Assembly: GCA_009760855.2 (NCBI GenBank)
Contig: WPIO01000013.1
Coordinates: 3,205,001-3,269,000, forward strand
Length of the DNA stretch: 64,000 bases
From: Cristatella mucedo
Lineage: Eukaryota > Bryozoa > Phylactolaemata > Cristatellidae
Reading direction: 5' to 3'
Shown here: positions 10,561 to 22,232 of the stretch, in pieces
How positions within the stretch are numbered: the first letter of the stretch is position 1
How the letters are laid out: the number at the start of each line of letters is the position of its first letter
The notes under the pieces: generated by a model
What the model saw: only the letters and a program-made list of their open reading frames with translations
The model's database searches: none
What the model was told of the DNA's origin: nothing
Program-made: the position numbers and the translations under genes

Positions 10561-13500
10561 AAGCACAAGATGGGGTAACCATTAATTACAAGACAACCGA
10601 TTCGATGTGCATCCAGATTTGGCAGCAGGAGGCCGCGGGCGGCAGCGGCCCAGTCTCACGAGCACACAGCACAGCAAGCAGCTACAGTCACGATCAGCAT
10701 AGACCCACCAAAGCTCCGGCGTTCCTTGCAAAGCTAAAAACTAAAAAAAAATGAACCGACTCCGAACTGGCATCTCTTTCAGCTGCTACTTGAGGTAGGC
10801 GACCCAAGACCAAGCCTGACAACGTGTGCTAGAGGGGCTCCACTCTGAGGCCAAGGTCAGCAATCCAGCATGGTGACGACCCGTGTGCATCTATGCTATG
10901 TTTCATCAGCAGAGAGTTTGTACGCCTGGATTATCTGATATTGAGTGCCAGCAGGCAGGCTCATGGCATCATTGCATGCATGCACACACGCACGACTTGA
11001 GAGGTAAGTATAAGGATGGGCCTGGCTATGGTCAGGGCTAAAGGCAGTCAACATGGGGCAGCTGGAACTGGCACAGCTAGCACAAACTGCTGCTTCAGTA
11101 GCACACTCAACAAAATAATTAGCGCAAGGTGCAAAAAAGCTATGTGCAAAACACATGCGCATGCCTGCACATAACTGACACGGTGAACGAGCAAATGCAG
11201 TGAGCATCCATGAAACCACTACGGCATGCCGATGAATTGCCACATCGGTGCCCGAACACACAAACGACAATGCCTGTGGTAAAACAGCAAGGACCCAATT
11301 GCTGACACAATTTCTCCACAACAAGCAGAGAAATGAGCAGTCTCGCGGCATCTGCGCTTGCGGTGCAACGCTTACACGCCGAAATCGGTCGATGCTTCCA
11401 GAAGCTTCTGAGAAGCGTCATCGTCTTCTTCGGCTTGTCCGTTTGCTGAGACATCCAGCGACTGGCATTTAGTCTCGCCAACAGACGTCCTCTTATCAAT
11501 ATGAATCTTGCCACCTGAGAACAGCAGCCCAGCAACGCCAGGTTTTGCGGAAGCCAGGCAGAAGCCGCGATGTCGAGGCTCGAGGCTAACGCTCAACGAC
11601 GTTCGAATAGCTGTAGCCACGACACGAGCCAAAGTCACGACACTTGCAGGCTGCCATGTGCCTTGAAAACGCATCACTCGGGAACGCTCGAAGGCATGCT
11701 CGCACGGTGCATCGCATGCTGACACAGTCGATTGTAGGCAAGGCAGCAGCTAAGAATCCGTTCTCCCTGGCGGCCCACTATGGTTAGCATTGACCGATCG
11801 ATGGCGGCTCTATGCACTCGCAACTGCCTTGGGTTGTAGGTGCTACCGATGGGCTCGCTAGTCAGTAAACTAAACAAAGGAAGAAAGGGCAGGAGATGCC
11901 AGCGAGTACAGCCAATCCATGATTTTATAATGCACACGTCAGACCTTGATAAAAATTCATCATCCATCTCCGGTATTCCTGTCCGGTGCTCAACGGATTG
12001 GCATATCGAGATCACCGTTACATTACATTCAACCTTGGGTTGAAAGCATTGGCTATATTTCGTGCTTAGCCCTTGGGTCTTAGCCCAGGTGTAAGGTGCT
12101 TGCAATTTACGACCCTGGTCGAGGGTTCGAGTCCTGCAGTGGGGGATCTTTTATTGCCCATTGGAAGCAGTTAAGGCTCTTCTGCGACTATGCAAATGGG
12201 GCTGTCAAATCAGCTGACCCTATGTACTCGATTTAGGAGGATGATGCAGGCTGATGTATCAAGGTTTACCATTTTCTACAGGGGGGGGGCATTAGGGAAG
12301 CTGCAAATGAGCAAAATGCTTTCTAAGACGATTGCTTTCAAAAGAAGTTCAAATTCGGGGATAGAAGAGCACAAGCATGCTGTACAGGCAGCATAAATAC
12401 CATAACGTCATAATGATTTCGGCAAGCCGAATGCAAGGGCTGGATTCTTGGCAACTTGACCGATACAAAAGCACAACGTGCAGTCAGTGAGAGAATCCTT
12501 AAGCAATGGTTGGTGATACTGGTTTATTCCCCTAGCTGTGTTATGATGGCCAAGTATAAGATCCCCGATCACCTACAATTCATATTCTCTAAGGGCATAT
12601 CTTACTTAAGGCTCTACATCACAACTGGTAGAAATCGCTCCTCAAATATACCGGTAGCTGTATTCGTGGAATCCATGGTCACTCACAAACAGAATGAGAA
12701 TACAAATCGTGGTGGAGCTATCAGGCATTTAGTCATAACATACTGAAGTAAAGCCGGTTTAGCCACGACTTTGAATAAGCATGTGTGAAGTAAAGCATCC
12801 TTCAAGTAGCTCACGAGAATGTACCCATGAAAGCGATGCCCTGGCCGATAAGTATAGTGGCATGCTTTAGGTTATGACGACACGTGTATGTACACCAATC
12901 AACACTGATATATACATACAGTTACATAAATGTATACATACCGCAAGCACACGCACATACCAAAAATTGTTCAGCCTTCTTCACTGAAAAACCAGTGCAA
13001 ATTCGTGCCTCCATAAAGCCCCCTTTGACTAAAGCAATTGCTGAATCGCAATCTGCGACCTTCCTTAAACGAGTATCCAAGGTTTCTGCATGCAATGTGG
13101 CTACCTTAATAAGGTCTAGAAAAAAGAAATCGTCTCCTGAAGACCCTATGCCAACATCTCTGTGGTGGCCGACAAACTTAGCCCAGCCATAACCGAGATC
13201 TGTAATGCCTCTCTGGAAAAAGGGGTTGTACCCAAGTCCTTCAGATCATTAGATCGTTAGACTAATACTTAAAAAAAGCCTGGATTAGATAAAGAGGTCT
13301 TTGCAAACTATCGCCCAGCTTCCCTTCTTCCTTTTTTTGTCAAAGATTCTTGAAAAAATTGTCGCTAAGAAAGGAGCTGGTAGCACACATTGAAAAGAAT
13401 AAAATTTCAGAAAAGTTTCAATCAGGGTTCAAGCAGCAGCGCTCCACTGAAGCTGTTCTCCGTGTAACAAATGACATTCTATGCAGTAACGATGCCAGGA

Positions 13501-14808
13501 ATGTCACTGCCCTAGTGCTGCTACGTCTATCAGCTGCCGTCGACACCATCGATCACGATATCCTACTTGAACGATTAAGAACAACGATCGGTCAGGCAGA
13601 CGAAGTTTACATCGTACTTGTCTGATCATGTTCAGTCCGTGTCATGTGGGGGTCAGGTCTCATCAGACCAATCAATCACCTGTGGTAAAGGTCTGTCCTC
13701 GGTCCTTAGCTGTTATCCTTTTATACTAAACCACTGGGAAAAGTGATTAAGGCCCACATAATAGGCTATCACATCTATGCTGACGATACTCAGCTGTATT
13801 TGTCATTTTAAATAGTCGGAATCTACTGCAGGTCATAAAATGAATGCTTGCCATGCAGACATTCGATCGTGGATGTCGGCAAATTTCCTCAAACTAAACG
13901 ACAATAAAACGTAACTGCTACTCATAAGACATCATAAGCATGTGACTGGACTAGAAACCTTTGGTCTTCTAATAGGTGATGCTGCTGTGCAACCATCACA
14001 CCGTGCTCGGAGTTTAGGTGTTGTCTTCGACAGCTGCCTAAATTCTGAAACCTTCGTTAAGAAGACTGCTTCCACAGCTAGCCATCACGTCCGATCACCA
14101 TCTGAGATTAGCAACTGTCTTCCACGGTGGATTACAAAGAATTCAACTAGCTCATTAGTTCTGTCTCGACTAGATTACTGTAATTCCCTTTTGGCTGGGC
14201 TAGTAAAAAAAAGCCACTAGGTCACTGCAGCTGGCGATGAATATGGCAAATCCAAGAGGCTAGACCACATGTCTCATTTGCTGTAAGAGCTTGGATGGTT
14301 GCTAGTGCAGCAACGGATACAGAGCCAAGTTCTTACGCTGACCCACCATGCCAGCTACAGCTGGGCCCTTTCATACCTAGCTGAACTGCTGCCTCAGTTT
14401 CAGCCTCCTCGTGCCCTCAAATCCTGTATGAACAATAAATTAGCTGTTCCATTACTCCGCTTAAAGACCGTTGGTGACGTAAACTTTTTCTCTGCAGGTC
14501 CTAAACTGTGGAACTCGCTTCCACAGTTCTTATGTAACGACAACTAACTCTCCTGCTGCCGACTATGGCACATCCTTTCCAGCCGTCCTGAGCTGCTACT
14601 TCAATGCTATTCACTTCCTCGAGTGTCTTCCTCACTCAGCAATGCTTGTCACTTTCTCTTTGTTGCATAAGATGAAGTCTCTTGGCTACCAAATGCGTAC
14701 CGAAAGCCACCTAGGTTGTGAGTGTGCTATACACAACTCTCCTGTGTAACATTCACAGTCTTTATGTCTTTGTGGAGTTACAGACAAAGATGCATTACAT
14801 TACATGTG

Positions 14809-14845
<37 letters not shown>

Positions 14846-14928
14846 AAACACACACATGCACACATGCACACACAAACACACACACACACACACACACACA
14901 CAGAGCATGCATAGACACACATGAGCGT

Positions 14929-14964
<36 letters not shown>

Positions 14965-17900
14965 TCACAAAAACACGAGCAAGCACAATAAAACGCAATG
15001 CTCACCTTCCTTCTTTTCTTCCAAAATGTCCTCCATGGCCCATTTTTGAGCATAATGCTTGCCCAGAGCAGGCACCTTGTAGTATTCTGCGTCGTCCTCA
15101 TGCGACCTACATGCGCCGAGGCTGCACCAGTGCAGGGTCATCACAAGTGGCCACAGCATGCATGGGCAGGCAGGCAGACTCGCTCGCTCGCGACCAAGCA
15201 GCAACTCGTTCCCCAGAGCATAAAAACAAGCCCAGCTTTCGTCCGTGCACTTTTCTAACAGCAACAAAGAGTTGCACACGTTGTTCAGGACAGTCAGTGC
15301 AGGGCAGTTCAGCTCTGCTTGTTTACCCTAGTTTTTAATATTTTTTATTTCGGTTTGATACATTTAGCTGTATACGCCATCAAACGTCCTGCAGCTTTAT
15401 TTTCTGTAATCGTGGACATATAGAACCAATTGTATCCAACCGAAATCAAAAATATTAAAAACTAGAGTAAGCAAGCAGAGCTTAACTCACACTTCAAATT
15501 TCACTCCAATATGTGAAATATTAGTTGAGTTATTTAGTTTACAAGGCACCAACCAACCCTGGAAATGAAGCTGTATAAAAGTCACAAGTATGCACCTCAA
15601 CAAGCTTCAAGCACCTACAGCGATCTACCAAGGTTCGACGACAGGTTGGGATAAAAGTCACATATGATGCAGAGATCGGTAAATCTTTTATTTGTAGATT
15701 TGTTGCACCCGGTTTACATCCAGGTAAGACGTGGTTGGCATAACCGATTTTTCCTTTCATGCGGAAGTCGTCAGAACTTCCGATCCGAGTTCTAACATAT
15801 TTGTCTTTCGAAAGGTACCATAAACACATATTCGATTGTCGGACAAATGTTATAGGTATTTTCTTGACTTTCCCCCTTAAGGGGAGGAGTCCCGATGGGA
15901 TGTTACTGGGGAGGGGAAGAATCCAGTGAGAATGCTGTTACCTTAGGGATGGACACTGTGATCTTGTCTATTTTGCTGACAAAGAAGCTAGAGAAGCGAT
16001 TAGCAAAAACACCACAAGGATCACAATGTAAGAAACTAACCTGGGCGAGGTTAAGGAGATGGTTGAGGGTGTACATCAGCATTTTTTTATTATGCATCCG
16101 TGATTCAACAATATTTCTCCTGATCTTTTGTATGCTTTCTTCTCAAGCTTAAACTTAGTAAACATGGCCAGTTTAATGTCTTCGGTAAACCATAGGCCAT
16201 CTGGCACTTCGTGCTTAATCGGAGGTGTCAATCCTGTTGGCTAGGGTCGTGTTGTAGCAGTCTACCAATGATGAAAGGTCGAAGGGAAGACTGAGCAGCA
16301 GAGGCAAAGCAGATATTTTTGTCCGGACAGCATCAATATCGAGGATCTTACGGCTTCGCGATGCGTTGATGATTCTGGATGGGTGCATACACTGCAACTG
16401 CAGACTGAATAAGATCTGCACGTGGTCAGACGTACTGATTTTGGTAATAATATGAGGCAATCACGTGTACAATCACGGGAGAATATTTGATCGAATGTGT
16501 GACCCTTGTTATGAGTCATGCACATAAGCCAAAAGAGAAAATTGAGTCGGTCAGTACACAGGTGTCGGCAATTAAGGCTCCTGAGGTGGGCGATTCTGTA
16601 TCGCCACTGCAAGCGTTGGTGATAGCCGTAAAGGCTCTTCTGTCGCTATACAAAAAGTGGCTGTTAAATCAGCCAGGATTTATTTATTTATGAGCTGAGA
16701 CGTCAAAATGAATGTTAAAATCACACAGAACAGGGAAGGAACGATTCTTGCACATATAATCGAAATGAGACCATAACATTCTGAACTAAAGAAAGACTTG
16801 GTACCTGGGGGCAACAGATCACTGTAGCCATTGGCAACTTGCTGTTAACAGGACTCGAGATCGAAAGACTGCTTCGAGAGGACTGCTAGCGGTTTAAAAT
16901 TGAGGGAAGACCGTTCGACGATACCTCCACCGGTTTTGATTGGTCTAGGGGTATGAAAGAAAGACAAGCCTGTCGGGTGGCTTCGAGAAAACAGTCGACT
17001 TCAGCCAGGTCCTGGTCAAAGCAAACAGGTCAAGGGCGTCGTAAAGAAGTGTCACAAATAATTAGGTGCTTATTGCACATTGATCGAGGGTTCCAAAGAC
17101 AAACTTTAAGATCGGCCGCCAGGGTTATAGCAGGCCTGATAACCACTAAGAGTGATTCACAGCCGTGCTTGAGGGTGAGCTCGTAAAACGGCTCGAGATT
17201 CGAGACTGAGAATACTAAGTAAGTGCCTCTTTCTGCCGGGCTGGCTTCCTAAGGTTTCCTATGGAAATACCCAAATCACAAACCCTGGCAGCAGTAATGG
17301 CAACCAGGGATGCATTTGAAAGCCGATAGCCAAACGACAGTAGACATTCCCGATCATACCGAATAGGGAGGTTACTAACAGTCGACTTAGCTAAAGGTGC
17401 AGCTCGGTTGGGTTCGCAAGCACTAGCTGGCAGCTGACGCATGGAATCATGGTGATGGGACAAGTGATTCAAGCGAAAAGCACTTAGATGTCCATAGGCA
17501 CGTAACTTTTTATGAGCTACGACCAAACAACAGATATTTAAACACGTCATAGCTGTACCGGCTTGTTTGGCCCAATAAAATCCATGCTCCCCGGGAATTA
17601 TCACAAATCTGAAACCTGAGTTTTATAAAATCACGACCAAAAACTACTACCACGAGGTAGGATTAATATAAGGAAGCAATAAATGAAACAAATTGTGCAT
17701 GCTGCTATCTTAGCTAGCCTACTAGGTGAAAAAACACGCAAAATTAACTTGTTTGTTTGGCAGTTTCAGGTAGGTGCGGAAACAGTTGCAGTTTGGAAAG
17801 ATATTTTTTGGCAGCCTAAGCAGAACACTGTGAAGTAGGAATTTTTTAACGTTCCAGGTATCCCGTCTAGAAAATGCATCGCAATGGTTACACCAGGCCC

Positions 17901-18635
17901 TAGTCTGGGGAATGTTTCAAGTTTGAGACCTGGTTTTGCGCATGCACAGATATAGGCCTGATCTGGTTTCAGAATGTGCACAAAATCGGTAGTGAAGTTA
18001 GAGCAAGAAACCAGCCAACTACTTCTCCTGATGAAAAAAGGGCTGTAGAACAGTATACAACTGTGTTAGAAGTATTTTCAAACACTTAACATGCCACAAT
18101 ATCGGTGACCAGAATTAAATAAAAAATAAAAAGTGTTCACCGAAATTATGGGGAAGGTAGTTACATTTAGTACATGCATTTGGCAAAGTGAGAGTTAAAT
18201 CCTAAGAAGTAATCCAGTGTTTATCAGAAAACGCTGATGGACGGTTTTCCTTGCCACTGCGCCATCGATTCCTTGTATTTCTTCGAATAGGTCAAGCCTA
18301 CTAATGTGTATGCTCAAATTAGCTAGCTTCAAACTCTAGATGATTGCTGGAAAAAAGCCCAACACAGTTGTTGAAATACACTTTATAGAGCAGGATACTT
18401 TGTATTCAGTAACCCTTACGTTGTAGTGCTCCCACAGAACTAGAAAATAATATCTGTCGAAACTTGTGACTACATCAGAAGCCAGACGTTGTCCCAGATA
18501 CAGAAAAAAAGAAGTCATTGTACGTATTTTTGCAACCGGTAAGAAAATAAAGGAGATAGCATGCACGATAGAGCTAGCAAACTATCTTTCCCCAAGCATG
18601 CAGGATGATTATGTTCAGCACTCCCTCAGCATGGG

Positions 18636-18733
<98 letters not shown>

Positions 18734-21068
18734 ATACACACAGATATACACCACGCACCCTGTGGGGCTTCAAAGACTGCAGGCCAACCAAATTTCATTA
18801 GAGCATAGGATTTGCATGAATAGCAATTACATTAAGCTCTGATGTCTCCTCAAATAAATGAGTTGAGGCTTGCACCCTCGTGCTGAGGGAGTGCTGAACA
18901 GCATCATACTACACACACTCAAATGTGGAAACATTTGGAAGGTCTAGATCGATTTGCAGCTTTTCATAAGCCTCTCTCTTCCTGGCTAGACCGGAGCCGG
19001 GATGTAGGTTCTGTCTGCCAACTAAAGGATACCTAATTGCGAATTGCAAAAACGTAAGGAATCTGCCTAAAATTCACCAACCAACTTTTTAGCTCCTTTG
19101 AAAAGACAGTTTTTGGTCAGAATAGAGCATGTAGAAAAAACGACCTTTCACCAGTTAAGATCGGAGCAAAAAAGTTGTGCACAACCTAGAATTATACTGC
19201 AAACTTAAGGAGCCTTATTTATTTTTGCCGGACAGAGCTCACCAGTCATGCCATGCCAAAGGGCCACAAATTGTCAAGCTTTGTGAGGGTAAAATTATGG
19301 CGATATACGAGGCTTGACACTCGCTGCTACTCTATTAATACTGAATCGTGCGGTTTTGTACAATGCGAGAAAGGTAGTGAAGACTGAGATCGCAGAAAAT
19401 GCTTCTCGGTTGGGGGATCCCATCCTACAGTTGGAGGCGTTAAAGGACCGCTTTGCTTCTGCACAGGCTCATGCTCCAAGTCTGTAAGGATCGCCTGGGA
19501 AGCAAGTTAGCTGCGATCCCGTCAGAAGGCGATTAGATAACACACATTCTCGAGTCGAAAAAAAAGAAAACTACTTCTTTCCACGAGGAATATGATGAGC
19601 CGTTTACGATGGGACACGGCTCAAATTCACTGGAATGCTAAAGGTTGGGTCCGAGTTGTATGGAGACGAATATAAATGTACGGTCTTTTCAAACTACAAG
19701 AGAGGGCTTTACGAATGTCGGCAGGTGTGTTTAGAAAGCCATCGTGTGGGGCAGGCCGTAAGGTAAAATTGCTGTACAGGTGGACACACCGTATGGCTGG
19801 TTTGCAGCGACATAAACACTCAAACACACAAACACTCAAAGACAGATAAACAGAAACCCACGAAATTATGGCCACATTTTTTATGGGATACTGGGAGTGA
19901 TCCACCCCATCCCCGGCCCCTCCCAACCAATCCTGCCGCTGGCTGCATGTGCTGCATGTGCGTCAGGATGAAAGGAGGACGGCAGACTGGACGGCAGCCG
20001 TGGCTGCACGTCCGGTTGAGATATTGTGAAGCTTGATAGACAAAACCTGTAAGGACCGTGACAAAGACCGATTGCCCCAGTAGCAAAACTTGGGCTAGCA
20101 TCCAGCATGCTGAGCAGCCGGCAGCTCACAAAAAAAACTACCCGACATGGGCAGCGCCTACGGCACGCGACAGATGGGCAACTGGGATAAAAGGTGCTCT
20201 TAACAGAAATGTTCCAGTCATCTCGAATGTTCCAGTCATCTCGATACAAGCCATCAGGAATTCAGACTGCGGGGCGCAGTGCCGAGTGAGCAAGCGTGAC
20301 GTCGAAGCTGGGCACAAAAAGAGACGAGAGCTATGACAGCGTGCTCGAACTAGCACACAGCAGGAAAAGAAGGCAGAGGAATGAGGCACGAAACACGCTC
20401 ACACGGCACAGACTCGGCCGATGCAAAAGCGGAAGCGCCTGGGAAAATATGTTCATTTGTGTAGCGCCCCAAGAGAACTCAATCTGTATTCAGGCGCTTC
20501 ACATATGCCTTCGGGGCTCGAGCCCACGACCTCGGCAAGACCTTGGTCGAGGCGAGCACCTTAACTGCTGGACCAAACCAGAAAAGCCAGCAATGTGTGC
20601 TGCCAGTAAAAATCCACTGCCACTGACTAGATAAATTGGTACAGTAAAAGAATAACGGGTGAAAACAAGCCAGATGCACCAACGCAGAGGGTCACCATGG
20701 CGTGTGCCAAGCAGCTACCGAACGGCAGCTACTTCGGCGTCGTTTGTTCATACAGCCATGTCAGATCTGCTAAGGACACAGTGCTCATAGCAGCCTATTC
20801 AACATGGTCGCCAGCGTATATTATTTATGATAAGCAGTCACTGCCACCGACTCGCTACCTAGCAAGGCACGGCAGCTATGCCTCCACCTGTCACGATCAA
20901 CCGACTAAAGGAGAAGTATCAGCAATTGCTCAACCTTTAGGTGATCGAGTGCATCGGCGATTGCTCAACTAGCGGCGCACTCGATCACGACGTGAAAGAC
21001 TCGAGCAAGACGTGCATGTACCTGCAGCCTACCGTGAAGTGGTCAGCGAGCACTACCCGCCGAGCTGC

Positions 21069-21111
<43 letters not shown>

Positions 21112-21586
21112 TGCAGGAGTCAAGCGGCAGGTTTGGGAGCACGATACGAAGCAAGACCCACTCCATCACAGCATCACCCACCCAACTGCACTCCCAGCCC
21201 CCCCCCCCGCCACCCTTGCAAGCCCGCAGAGAAGACGATGACTTTCTTGGTGGTAGATGGGTCGGGTGAGGCTTCGATGGACGGTGAGCGAGCGACCGAT
21301 GAGACGACCAATGAGGCGTCTCCAAACTCAGCAAACTACAGTAAACAGTAGCCACATGGCCAGCAGGCTTTGTTATGGCCCGTCGTGGCACCGAGTCCCT
21401 GCGGTCATTGTTCATGCCAAACAAAGAAACTCGGCGCATGCACTAGCACGAGCGAGCTCGTCACGAAAGCAGCGTGCTCACGGACATCCATGCTCGCATT
21501 GCGCCGCCTATGCAGTCGGTCGCGATGGTTCGAGCTCACGCTCAGACAGAGGGCAAGGCATGCAGTCACGTAGTTCCTGCTGGAGC

Positions 21587-21642
<56 letters not shown>

Positions 21643-22186
21643 CAGCTCTCTGCGAGAACCTCTCGACGACGCACATCGTGTGGGGGTGGCAGGGATCGTC
21701 AGCAGCGCATTTGCCGCTTACCGAAGTATTTCCTCGAGCACTTTGAGGTCGTCGGCAGTTATCTCAGCGCAGTACGGCTCGACCATAGCCCAGAATTTCT
21801 CAGGAGCGTCAGACTTGGGCGCACGAGGCACGTCAGCAAAGGGCTCGCTGCCGGAAGCTGCACTGCCACTGCGATCCGTGGCCTCCGTGGCTTCGGCTTT
21901 TATCTGCAAGTCGCGCCTCAAGATCGCGGCTGCTCCTGCTACGACAGCCGCCGGTCGTCGGCCGCAGCTTCAGACCGAACCACCGACAACTAACTGGCGC
22001 TGGTGCGATCGAGATGGCCGGCAAACCCTAGCTCCTCGAAACAGCAGCAGCAGCAGCACTCGGGCAACTAACCGGCTTGGACAGACGCGGCCGGCCAGGG
22101 CCCGGGCGCGGCGCCATGGCGGCAGCAGAAATCGACGACGACGGGCCAGCGGTCAGGGGTACTGCTTCGCTCTCCCGGAGAAACGC

Positions 22187-22232
<46 letters not shown>

